Notes under the pieces: generated by a model
What the model saw: the letters and a program-made list of their open reading frames with translations, nothing else
Databases searched by the model: none
Told to the model about the DNA's origin: nothing
Part shown: positions 1 to 10,171 of the stretch, piece by piece
Layout: every line of letters starts with the position of its first letter
Numbering within the stretch: position 1 is the stretch's first letter
Position numbers and translations under genes: made by a program
Source: Axinella damicornis
Lineage: Eukaryota > Porifera > Demospongiae > Axinellida > Axinellidae
Assembly: GCA_963931865.1 (NCBI GenBank)
Contig: OZ007513.1
Span: 10,875,467-10,939,466, forward strand
Length of the DNA stretch: 64,000 nucleotides
Direction: 5' to 3'

Positions 1-411
1 AGAGTCTGCATGATGACTCTTGTCATGCTCTGAAATTATATCAAAAAACTAACAACTCTCTACCCTATAAGTTTTCATGTTGTTTCCGCTGTAGCTAGAG
101 GGAACACAAAAGCAACCCCAGCATGGGCCAATTCCAGTCACACACAGGGAAGAAGGAGAGTCAAATGACTCTTGTCATGTTCTGATCGGATGCATGAGAA
201 AAAAAAACCTAGAACCTACACAATTATAAGTTTAACACTTTTGGCTGTAGAGGGAACACAAAAACATGACAAGAGTCACTACAGAACAATACAGACCCTC
301 CTTCCCCAGGCTTGATATTAGAAGTGGACCGCACTGGGGTTGGTTGGGGTTGGGGACCGACACGCAAGCACCAAAGGCATGCAATTATGTGCTTCACTAT
401 AATATACTCAC

Positions 412-1013
412 CCATTGTAGAATTCCTTCCCATATCTTTCTGATCGCCTCCGCTTCAACTTCATCAAAATTTGGTTTGTGTCTGGATACACAGTTCAATT
501 CAATTTTCAACTGAAGAGTTGAAACTGTATTGTAATCAGATCCTGGTACTAGCAAACTGGCGAAGGTTTGCACCCACCTGAGTAAAGTAACAACTGGATT
601 TGTCACACCGATTATTGGTCCTGTGGTTGATGCTCCTGTGGTCAGCTCGCTTATTAGACCTATAAAGTTATCCTCATACCAAATATGACGCCAGGAGTAC
701 GGCCTAACGACTACCGTTGAATTGCACTCTTCCCTGGGTTCACAGGTGATGTTCACACTGACATTCATGTTAGTGTAAATGAAAATGCGTTGAGCAGTTT
801 TTGAAGAGTAGAACGCATTCTGCAACTTTTCAATGTTGTTCGGCGTAGAAGTCAGTTCGGCTTGGAGTGCCTCTCTGAGGCAAGGGCTTTCGTCATCGAA
901 GTCGAAGAAATATTTCGGACGAGGACCATTGGGACAAGCACAGGTTTCCGTCTTCACTACAGATGACCCGCAAGGTACAGTAGGAGCATGAAGGCGATGA
1001 CTTCGGTCTTCAT
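412..1013 (-). pseudogene. Secreted cysteine-containing protein, copy A (frameshifted signal peptide)
   Basis: The exon begins at an ATG at 1013 with the same MKTEVIAFMLLLYLAG signal-peptide start as its paralogue at 6792-7407. One G is missing just after the hydrophobic core (GCGGGTCAT against GCGGGGTCAT in copy B), which shifts the signal peptide out of frame with the mature part. The mature part stays open: CACPNGPRPKYFFDFDD, then a cysteine and N-glycosylation-rich stretch (NVSVNITC, ECNSTVVV) and a C-terminal segment NTVSTLQLKIELNC. The exon ends at a good donor, CAATGG|GTGAGT, near 412, so at least one more 3' exon is expected, but I could not find it. Function is unknown; no domain is recognised. 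An assembly error could also explain the missing base. Confidence 0.55.
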
Positions 1014-1341
1014 TTTTTACCGTTTCTTTTCTACGGCAGCGCAACGCAGCAAGTTCTCGTTGGGTGGGTGGGGCAGAGGTCGGACGTACGCGAAACTCCG
1101 TATCACGTGGAATTTCAAGAGCTCGTGAACGGAGCTTTACACCGCGCGCCGAAAGCCTGATAGTCTGGTCTGAGCCTCTGAGGAGAATACAGATCATCTG
1201 GGATGATGTCACAATCCAGCCCCAGACCTGACTCAATTGCATGGAAATTTTCTTTTATGCCTGTACAGATAGTTTGGTTGTGTTTCATTTCCAAGGTGGG
1301 GGTAGCTATAATATATGTAACTAATGCCTAGCCCTTCAACA

Positions 1342-1379
1342 TTCATTCCCAGGCATGAGGAGAGAGCCTGGGAATGAGC
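1342..1379. mobile_element. Foldback element (TAGCCTCG family), short degenerate copy
   Basis: ATTCCCAGGC and GCCTGGGAAT face each other around a 16-bp loop. The same element sits at 7899-7940 in copy B, so it predates the segmental duplication. Confidence 0.55.
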
Positions 1380-1833
1380 TACTAGCTGTAACATGGGGTT
1401 GTATTGAGGTACCGGTATCAGTCAATACCAGCACAAAAGTACTTGGTATCGGTATCAAAATTCAAAATGTGGTAAACTGTATCACCCAGCACGAGTTGAG
1501 ATTACATCGTTATTGTGTCATAGTAGTAGTAATAGCTAGGCTGGCCATACCTTTGCTTGCTGCTGCAATGAGCACTTCAAAAGAAAACCCAAGGGCTTTA
1601 GTGGGAGCCTGATCGAGTTCAGCACTATGGAGACTCTCGCTCTCCCCAAAAACTCCTCCATGGTGCAAATCAACCATGAGGACTTACTGTGATACAAAAA
1701 TTGCTGTGGTGCAAAACAAGTGAGTTTTTTTGCTACATGAATAGCGGTAGCTAAGCTAATACAGGCATGCAACCGGACTATAGCTACTACAATTAAACTA
1801 TAGCAGTGAGTGCTTGAAGGAAGATAAACAATG

Positions 1834-2705
1834 TTACATGCATGAACTACTCACAGAGTCTCCAGGTAACATGTTCCACAATGATATTGCATGAGGAAAG
1901 AACGAGTGCTGAAACTGGGAAGTCCTGGAATACAGGGGCTGGAGAAGCTGGGAGTTGTCAGATCTATAGTACTGTAGTGCAGTTCTCTCAGCTTGACAGG
2001 TGCTGCAGGAAAGTCTTCCATGCATGATTTTAAATAGGTGGCATAACTTGGCCTGGGAGCAGCGTTCCGAGAGAGGAGGGAGTTGTAGGTGAACTCAGCA
2101 GTTCATCATGCGAGAGGGACCAGTTCTTGGCACAAACTTTTAGTGCAAATCTCTGTGTTTTCTCCCAGCAGATTGATATCGATAAGGATCCCAGACTGCA
2201 GCCGCGTATTCGAAGTGGGGGCGAATGTAAGTCACATAGCTAGAGTTTAGTTAGGGTACCGAGAGAGGAATATCGATCGAATTGGTGATACAATAGCCCA
2301 GTCAGTTTCCTAACTTTCGTGTCACACGAGTTACCTGGAGGGACCAGGACATGTCTGAAGCTAGCATGATTCCAAGGTATTTGACTGAGTTGACCTGGTT
2401 TAAAGGAGAAGTGCCCAGATATACAGCGGGGGTGGGGGATTAAAGAGTGAATGCTGCAAGTAACAAACATCAGGCAACATTTTCAAGTGTGTGTAGTTGT
2501 CATCCAACCCACTGAGTAACATCATCCTGAAGTATGTTGTAGGACATAAATGGTGCAATAGAGAGTCATGTCATCAGCAAACAGGGAGATTCTGCTATAT
2601 ATACGGAGAAATTTGAGGTGCAACATCATTGATGTATATTATAAAGAGGAGTGGGCCTAACACTGAGCCCTGTGGTACACCGGAAATAGTTTTCAAATCT
2701 GCTAC
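1834..2705 (-). mobile_element. Non-LTR retrotransposon reverse-transcriptase fragment, copy A
   Basis: Read on the minus strand from about 2700 to 1834, broken frames give reverse-transcriptase hallmarks in order. First comes [20 protein letters not shown] (about 2690-2630), then LFADDMTLY with the catalytic ADD box (about 2590-2560), then the C-terminal stretch ending in HAISLWNMLPGDSV near 1850. This order is typical of CR1/Jockey-like LINEs. Several stops and frame changes show it is dead. A matching copy lies at 8390-9265. Confidence 0.85.
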
Positions 2706-2901
2706 GCATCACATCTGCATGTATCAACCATAATGACCCATCGCATTGCAGAATGCCTTTATCTCTTCACACGAAAGGCTAAGGTAGCTAGCAGTGTTTA
2801 TTTCTGCCTGACACAACAGGCAAGGCAAGCACAATTAACAGCTCATGCCATGCACCCTTTGGTATTTTTGGTTTGCCTTACAAAACCATTTGCCCTCCCA
2901 C

Positions 2902-2946
2902 TAGCCTCATTCCCAGAGCCGAGACCAGGGCCTGGGAACGAGGCTA
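2902..2946. mobile_element. Foldback element (TAGCCTCG family)
   Basis: TAGCCTCATTCCCAG and CCTGGGAACGAGGCTA enclose only about 14 bp. The homologous element in copy B is 9439-9483. Confidence 0.7.
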
Positions 2947-3092
2947 TATACCCTTCTATGGACATGTTATCAACTATACATGCATCACACAGATTCTTTT
3001 TCCCATAATACTGATAATCTATAAACCTGACGAATAAATAGGAGGAATAAACTAATCTTTATATGGTATATAAATAATATTCTAGACAGTTT

Positions 3093-3537
3093 TCAATCTT
3101 CCAGGAGACATTTCCCAATTTGTTCCCAAGAAAACTTTGATACAGCGACAGCACGAAGCTTTCGGGATATCTCTTTCCATCTAGTGTCATCATCAAATCC
3201 ATTGGGATAGAGAAAGTGGAGAGCTGTCGTTATCTTCTCTGGCAACTGTTCGACAAGGAAAGCTCCATCCGCTACACCATGCACCCCACCAGGTCGCACC
3301 GCAAGCCTCATCAAGGCTCCCAGTTCGGGCTCCATCCCCTCCACCGAATACAGGAAATCACCAATACCAGAGTGCCCATTGCACAAGGGGATTACACCAG
3401 CTGCCATTGCTTCCACTGAGACCATTCCAAATGCTTTGCTGGGAGACACAGAGACACTTGCAAGCGGAAGAATCTCACGCAGTTGGTCATGTTCCAAGAA
3501 GCCAGTGATGGTGATTCGATCCAGTTCCTCATTAATT
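3093..3537 (-). pseudogene. Truncated GT4 glycosyltransferase 3' fragment
   Basis: This is the duplicate of the last ~150 codons of the intact gene at 10172-11758, from ITITGFLEHDQLREILPLAS to the shared C-terminus (GK-LLED). It breaks at about 3537, where copy A of the duplication ends, so it has no N-terminal Rossmann domain. A 6-nt in-frame loss turns SKASEAFGMVSVE into SKAFGMVSVE. That removes the first glutamate of the E-x7-E donor-sugar motif that the intact copy keeps. Both the truncation and the loss of this residue argue against function. Confidence 0.9.
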
Positions 3538-5042
3538 AGTAAGTAAGAAACTTACTTATAACTTCAGACTATGGTATGCATAATGTGTAGGTCTCCAAAA
3601 TCCAATAGACGTACCCCTCATAAAAACTTCACAGAGAAACTAAAAGATATAATCCATAGTCTCGGCCAGTTATTGCACTCAAGCAAGTCGACTTATATAG
3701 CTGCATGTTTAGACACCTTCGGGATGCATCTATAATGAGTATCTCTCAAAACAACTAAGACACCTGCTTGAGTGCAAGAACATAATTATACTAATGCATT
3801 TCAGGAGCTGCTAAAAGCTGTGGGTATATGAGTACGAGTGCAGAGAGACGTTAGTTCCCACACCCATTAATGAATATCGATGTCGCTCACAGGGAGCATG
3901 GAGTGTACATAAAGAATAGCTGTTAGCTAATAGAGGACATACAACTTCCTGGGCATTATTCAGTTGCACACACACACACATAGCTAACACCAAGGATTAC
4001 TTGCGAGTCGAAGAGTCTGGGAACCAGAATATATTATGGCTGATTCTGACAATGGCTATCTAGCTAATCCCATAATGTCCTGATCGCAAAACGTGGAGAG
4101 AGACTCTTTCCGAACTAGCAAAGCCCCCAGACGGCCAGCTGCTGGTATCACCTCCAAGTGACCACTGCTAGTGCTGATTCAACCTCAATTGGGTTGCAGT
4201 TTAGCTATAGTTTCATTCCGTGACCTTGCCCTCCTGCCTTATCGAATAACACCAGTATGAATGACGTTTGCTCCACATACAACAAAACTACACAGTAATT
4301 GATAGCTACATGAATAGTGTAACCTATAAGTTATACAATATTCATGGTAGCTGTAGCTATATTTGAGTCGGCTACTGCATATTTGCCAACCAATAAAGTC
4401 AGCAGGTGACTGTTGCACCCCACCCACTAGTTGCCAACCTGCAACAACGAACGAGAGTTACTACACCCTGCATTGATAATTATCCGTCCTGAGTTTGTCC
4501 ATAGTGGCAGCACCAGATCCAGCAATGGGAGGTCAGAATATTGGTGTGCAACTTGCAGAATTGCAACTCAAGCAGCCCAACCTTGTTAAAACAACCCATG
4601 CAGGATTTACAGTGGCACAGTCACAAATTGTAAACTACGAATTCATAATGTCATGGGATACATCTGCATTAGCTGCATGTTGTACTGGCAATTCACAACC
4701 GTGAGGAAGTCATATATAGGAGCTAGGATAAACATTCAACAATGTAATTTCCATATAGACTGTAGAGTACTACTCTTGAACAATAATGTGTCCATTAATA
4801 TCTGAGCTCTCTAAATGTAATCCTTTCGATCATGTTTATTGCATGATTGCATAGAGAAAACAACTGAACAAAGAAGCATGTAAATGAAACATTTAGTGTC
4901 AATCATGAACTTAGTGAATGCAATCATAACTGGTATTACCTTAACTTTTGTGTTACAGAGAAGCAAGCTTATATATTATTTTCTAGAACATTATACAACG
5001 TTTCCAGCAGAATGCCACATGCAGTTAAGTGCATCACACATG
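3538..5042. other. Intergenic, no gene recognised
   Basis: I see no supported coding exon here. It has a short CA run (about 3968-3982) and only small ORFs without recognisable content. The 3' flank of the membrane-protein gene on the minus strand lies at its right end. Confidence 0.5.
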
Positions 5043-6071
5043 TTATAAGAGCGCAGTGCTTTCATCTTGTGTCAGTTCTTCCTGCAGTCGTTCAGGTCGC
5101 TCACTTGATGGATCAGCTTCAGTTGGTTTCTTGCCAAGTACTTTCACTTTCACAAACCAAGTAATGATTGAGAGAATGGCAGAAGGAACCAGTGTCCCAA
5201 TGAAGCCAGGGATTGAGTTCACTTGACCTCCATGTGCGGTGATTACCCAGAGAAAGAAAATTGCTATGCAGACCATTGCAAGGACTCCAACAAGGATTAT
5301 AGAATAGATGAAAAGTATGTAATACTTTGAGTGGTCATGTTGACTGCACATGTGGACCAGGACAGCAAGGAAAACCACCATACCGAAAAAGGTAGACACG
5401 ACCATAGAAAGAATTGCTAGCATCAGGAGAGGACTAGTGGTGAGTACTAAAATGGTGACAGGAACAACAGAGGCTGCAATCAACTGGAAACAAGCCATGA
5501 TGAACCACAGTGCGAGTGCACGAGCAACACGAGAGTGTGATCGACCACCTGGTCTACAGCAGCAACAAAAGCAACAGCAGCAAGAGAGCGAGCAACAGTA
5601 GCCCATGCATCTTGGAACAGCTATCCCACCACGCTTTGATCTGAGTATAGCAACTATCAGCTCTACTGTTAGCAGGAAGACAAGAAGTAGGGATGTGATA
5701 GATGCATAGACAACATCGTGATCACTGAATGGTGCTGAGATGAACATGCCAGAATTGTAATAAAATGCATTAACTTGTATAGTTAAATATAATTTTAGCG
5801 GTATGAAGATCAAGGCAAAAGGAGCTCCAACAATGGCAGATGACCAGAATAGACTGGATGTAGCTGAGCTAACATTCTGCTCCATTGTGTATGAAGGAAC
5901 ATATACTACCAGAATAACCCCTACCACAAGGTTGAGGATGGTGTGGAATGCAAGGCAACCTGAAGAAAAGAAGGCTTCAGGCTGACAACCAACACAAGAG
6001 AAAGAGACTTGTCCTTTGTCGCTGTCACTGGGAGCTGGCACAGGCCCACCTGCTCGTGCATAAGCTTTACT
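5043..6071 (-). CDS. Multi-pass membrane protein, 3' exon (unknown family)
   Basis: This long open frame ends with a TAA at 5043. It encodes about 340 residues with seven or eight hydrophobic segments, for example NLVVGVILVVYV, SITSLLLVFLLTVELIVAIL, LLMLAILSMVVSTFFGMVVF and YILFIYSIILVGVLAMVCIA. A striking cysteine run follows the third or fourth segment (CCSLSCCCCFCCCCRPGG), and an acidic tail EADPSSERPERLQEE ends the protein. The frame has no suitable ATG at its 5' end; GTG at 6041 is not a credible animal start. A pyrimidine-rich acceptor ending ...TTCGTCACTGTAG at about 6072-6074 continues the frame upstream of 6041. I therefore treat this as the last exon of a spliced gene whose 5' exon I could not place. 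The cysteine cluster looks like a palmitoylation or metal-binding site, but that is inference. I do not recognise the family. Confidence 0.75.
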   Translation of the reverse strand, partial: SKAYARAGGPVPAPSDSDKGQVSFSCVGCQPEAFFSSGCLAFHTILNLVVGVILVVYVPSYTMEQNVSSATSSLFWSSAIVGAPFALIFIPLKLYLTIQVNAFYYNSGMFISAPFSDHDVVYASITSLLLVFLLTVELIVAILRSKRGGIAVPRCMGYCCSLSCCCCFCCCCRPGGRSHSRVARALALWFIMACFQLIAASVVPVTILVLTTSPLLMLAILSMVVSTFFGMVVFLAVLVHMCSQHDHSKYYILFIYSIILVGVLAMVCIAIFFLWVITAHGGQVNSIPGFIGTLVPSAILSIITWFVKVKVLGKKPTEADPSSERPERLQEELTQDESTALL

Positions 6072-6791
6072 CTACAGTGACGAACCAGAAGAGGAATAGA
6101 TTATCCTTGATCACATATTCAGTATCTTTCCAATTAAGTCCTATATTAATATATATACACCCTAGCATCATCCCAAAGGCTTTTACTCTTCATTTCCGGT
6201 TGGAATAATGCAAAAGCAGAGAGCATTCATGTGAATGACAAAGGGGGTTCAATTCATGCTAAGTTGTAGCATTCCACTGCTAGTCCACTAAAATCTGTGA
6301 CGGGCATATACATTTGCAGTTGGGCACGACCCCATCTATTGTACAGATCCACCTTGCATGTGTCCCACTGACGTCATTCATGTGACCAAGCTCTTTCATG
6401 CGTTATTTATGCAAACTTAAGAAACAATAAGAAGAGGGTATATATCTGTGAATGAGGCAATCTCGATCCTAGACTCAACCAACCCCAGCATGGGCCAATT
6501 CCAGTCACATACAGGGAAGAAGGGGGGCCTGCAATTGATGACTCTTGTCATGTTCTGATCGGATGCATGTGAAATTATGTCAAAAAACTAACAATTCATG
6601 ACCCTACACAATTAGACACTTTTTGGCCGTAGAGGGAACACAAAAACATCACAAGAGTCACTACAGAGCATACAGACCCTCCTACCCCAGGCTTGATATT
6701 AGAAGTGGACCGCCCTGGGGTTGGTTTGGGTTTGGGACCGACATGAATGCACCAAAGGCAATAAGTGCTTCACTATAGTGAGTATACTCAC

Positions 6792-7407
6792 CCACTGCAG
6801 AATTCCTTCCCATATCTCTCTCACCTCCGCTTCAACTTCATCAAATTTTGGTTCGTGTCTGGATACACAGTTCAATTCAATTTTCAACTGAAGAGTTGAA
6901 ACTGTATTGTAATCAGATTGTACTGGAAGGTCTACTAGCAAATTGAAGGTTTGCACCAAGCCGAGCTCGAGCAAAGTAGCAACCGGATTTGTCACACTGT
7001 TTATTATTAATCCTGTGGTTGATCCTCCTGTGGTCAGCTCGCTTATTGAACCTATAAAGTTATCCTCATACCAAATATGACGCCAGGAGTACGGCCTAAC
7101 GACTACCGTTGAATTGCACTCTTCCCTGGGTTCACAGGTGATGTTCACACTGACATTCATGCTAGCTAGTGTAAATCAAAATGCGTTGAGCAGTTTTTGA
7201 AGAGTAGAACGCATTCTGCAACTTTTCAATGTTGTTCGGCGTAGAAGTCAGTTCGGCTTGGAGTGCCTCTCTGAGGCAAGGGCTTACGTCATCGAAGTCG
7301 AAGTAATATTTGGAACGAGGACCATTGGGACAGGCACAGGTTTCCGTCTCAGTAGATGACCCCGCAAGGTACAGTAGGAGCATGAAGGCGATGACTTCGG
7401 TCTTCAT
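6792..7407 (-). pseudogene. Secreted cysteine-containing protein, copy B (4-bp insertion)
   Basis: ATG at 7407 opens a clear signal peptide, MKTEVIAFMLLLYLAGSS, followed in frame by TETETCACPNGPRSKYYFDF. After about 80 codons the frame stops at ...RILIYTS, because copy B reads ACTAGCTAGCATG where copy A reads ACTAACATG, a net gain of 4 bp. Beyond this the second frame continues as MNVSVNITCEPREECNSTVV to the same donor (TGG|GTGAGT at about 6791) as copy A. So the two copies are broken at different places, and neither has one continuous frame. The encoded protein would be secreted with several N-glycosylation sites. No family is recognised, and a 3' exon is not found. Confidence 0.55.
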
Positions 7408-7601
7408 TTTTTACCGTTTCTTTTCTACGGCAGCGCAACGCAGCAAGTTCTCGTTGGGTGGGTGGGGCAGAGGTCGGACGTACGCGAAACTCCGTATCAC
7501 GTGGAATTTCAAGAGCTCGTGAACGGAGCTTTACCCCGCGCGCCGAAAGCATGATACTGAGCCTCTGAGGAGAATACAGATCATCTGGGATGATGTCACA
7601 A

Positions 7602-7775
7602 CAAAACTCAACACTATTAGAATGAATTAAAATTTTTATGTCACGCTGTGAGGCAGCAGGCCATAGTCGACCAACTGAATGTTCTCGAGTAATCTTTGCA
7701 AGTTTGATCGAGGTTGGTAAAGTACTCAGGTCATGTCATTACCTAGTCCCCCCACATGTAATGATGATACTTGCC
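7602..7775. other. Copy-B-specific block
   Basis: Copy A joins TGTCACAA directly to TCCAGCCCC near 1210-1217, whereas copy B has about 170 bp between the same sequences. No inverted-repeat ends are evident. It is either an insertion in B or a deletion in A. Confidence 0.6.
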
Positions 7776-8389
7776 ATCCAGCCCCAGACCTGACTCAATC
7801 GCATGGAAATTTTCTTTTGTGCCTGTACAGATAGTTTGGTTGTGTTTCATTTCCAAGGTGGGGGGAGCTATATATGTAACTAATGCCTAGCCCTTCAACA
7901 TTCATTCCCAGGCATGAGGAGAGAGCCTGGGAATGAGGCTACTAGCTGTAACATGGGGTTGTATTGAGGTACCGGTATCAGTCAATACCAGCACAAAAGT
8001 ACTTGGTATCGGTATCAAAATTCAAAATGTGGTATCGCCCAGCACGAGTTGAGATTACATCGTTATTGTGTCATAGTAGTAGTAATAGCTAGGCTGGCCA
8101 TACCTTAAATTTGCTTGCTGCTGCAATGAGCCCTTCAAAAGAAAACCCAAGGGCTTTAGTGGGAGCCTGATCGAGTTCAGCACTATGGAGACTCTCGCTC
8201 TCCCCGAAAACTCCTCCATGGTGCAAATCAACCATGAGGACTTACTGTGATACAAAAATTGCTGTGGTGCAAAACAAGTGGTTTTTTTGTTACATGAATA
8301 GCGGTAGCTAAGCTAATACAGGCATGCAACCGGACTGTAGCTAGCTACTACAATTATACTATAGCAGTGAGTGCTTGAAGGAAGATAAA

Positions 8390-9265
8390 CAATGTTACAT
8401 GCATGAACTACTCACAGAGTCTCCAGGTAACATGTTCCACAATGATATTGCATGAGGAGAGAACGAGTGCTGAAACTGGGAAGCCCTGGAATACAGGGGC
8501 TGGAGAAGCTGGGAGTTGTCAGATCTATAGTACTGTAGTGCAGTTCTCTCAGCTTGACAGGTGCTGCAGGAAAGTCTTCCATGCATGATTTTAAATAGGT
8601 GGCATAACTTGACCTGGGAGCAGCGTTCCGAGAGAGGAGGGAGTTGTAGGTGAACTCAGCAGTTCATCATGCGAGAGGGACCAGTTCTTGGCACAAACTT
8701 TTAGTGCAAATCTCTGTGTTTTCTCCCAGCAGATTGATATCGATAAGGATCCCAGACTGCAGCCGCGTATTCGAAGTGGGGGCGAATGTAAGTCACATAG
8801 CTAGAGATTAGTTAGGGTACCGAGAGAGGAATATCGATCGAATTGGTGATACAATAGCCCAGTCAGTTTCCTAACTTTCGTGTCACACGAGTTACCTGGA
8901 GGGACCAGGACATGTCTGAAGCTAGCATGATTCCAAGGTATTTGACTGAGTTGACCTGGTTTAAAGGAGAAGTGCCCAGATATATAGCGGGGGTGGGGGA
9001 TTAAAGAGTGAATGCTGCAAGTAACAAACATCAGGCAACATTTTCAAGTGTGTGTAGTTGTCATCCAACCCACTGAGTAACATCATCCTGAAGTATGTTG
9101 TAGTCAGCTAGGACATAAATGGTGCGATAGAGAGTCATGTCATCAGCAAACAGGGAGATTCTGATATATATACAGAGAAATTTGAGTTGCAACATCATTG
9201 ATGTATATTATAAAGAGGAGTGAGCCTAACACTGAGCCCTGTGGTACACTGGAAATAGTTTTCAA
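8390..9265 (-). mobile_element. Non-LTR retrotransposon reverse-transcriptase fragment, copy B
   Basis: Homologous to 1834-2705, it retains the minus-strand LINE C-terminal peptide (QFQHSFSPHAISLWNMLPGD) and the RT region near 9150-9260 in broken frames. Divergence from copy A is low, so this insertion was carried along by the segmental duplication. Confidence 0.82.
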
Positions 9266-9438
9266 ATCTGCTACGCATCACATCTGCATGTATCAACCAT
9301 ATAATGACTCATCGTATTGCAGAATGCCTTTATCTCTTCACACGAAATGCTAAGGATAGCTAGCAGTGTTCATTTCTGCCCGACACAACAGGCATGGTAG
9401 TTTGCCTTACAAAAAGGAATTGCCATTTGCCCTTCCAT

Positions 9439-9483
9439 TAGCCTCGTTCCCAGGACTCAGACCAGGGCCTGAGAATGAGGCTA
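9439..9483. mobile_element. Foldback element (TAGCCTCG family)
   Basis: TAGCCTCGTTCCCAGG faces GCCTGAGAATGAGGCTA. It is the counterpart of 2902-2946. Confidence 0.7.
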
Positions 9484-9502
9484 CCCTTCCATGGACTATA
9501 TG

Positions 9503-10071
9503 TACCGTACTCTCGCGAAAGTCCGCCCATGGGCGCTGCATCTTACTTTCTCACCAAACAGGGGGGTGGGCGCTCTTTCGAGTGTTTCCGCATTCAACCT
9601 TGAAAGAGCGCCCACCTTTGTTTACGTACACAAGTATAGTAGCGCATTAGCAGCGATCGAGCAGCAAGCGCGCGTGAGTCAAAGCCCTCCCAGCACATCT
9701 ACATCGCTGGAGTCACTAGCAACATCACCGCTCACCACGTCGTCCTCGTTGCCGCCAAGCGCTGGCTGAGGTCCAGCGTGGAGGCCGCGGGGCCGTCGTC
9801 AGCACAGGCAAGCCAGGCAACACACATGGACACCATAGATACGGATACACAGACTAATAGAGACTTGCTGCAAGGAGGTTCTTACCTCAGATACGCTGGA
9901 ACATCTCACTAAATTAGTAATGCGCTCCATCGCCTGTTACACGAGGCACGAGGCTATAGCGCGAGGGTGGGCGCTCATTCGAGTAAACTTTGACCCTATA
10001 TAGAAAATTGAGCCAAAAGTGGGGGGTGGGCGCTCTTTGCGGAGTGGGCGGACTTTCGCGAGAGTACGGTA
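9503..10071. mobile_element. 569-bp terminal-inverted-repeat element with perfect 27-bp ends
   Basis: The ends are perfect 27-bp inverted repeats (TACCGTACTCTCGCGAAAG... at 9503-9529 and its complement at 10045-10071). Internal inverted pieces around GGGTGGGCGCTC follow. Copy A of the segmental duplication has ordinary flanking sequence at the equivalent place (about 2950-2990), which acts as an empty site. The outer TA may be a duplicated target. No transposase is encoded, so this is a non-autonomous element. Confidence 0.88.
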
Positions 10072-10171
10072 TACTTACACACACACAAATTATTTTTCCC
10101 ATAATACTGATAATCTTATAAACCTGACGAATAAATAAATCTGGTATATTTTGTTATACACTAGACAGTTT

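Larger units (their letters stand above)
113..3537. repeat. Segmental duplication, copy A
   Basis: This block is collinear and highly similar to 6478-10624. Both hold, in the same order, a small secreted-protein exon (minus), a LINE fragment (minus) and the 3' end of a GT4 gene (minus). Copy A stops inside the glycosyltransferase at about 3537, just after bases matching 10580-10624, so this duplicate gene was truncated at the breakpoint. Copy A lacks two blocks present in copy B: about 170 bp at 7602-7775 and the inverted-repeat element at 9503-10071. The left edge is approximate because 1-110 also resembles part of the unit. Confidence 0.85.
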
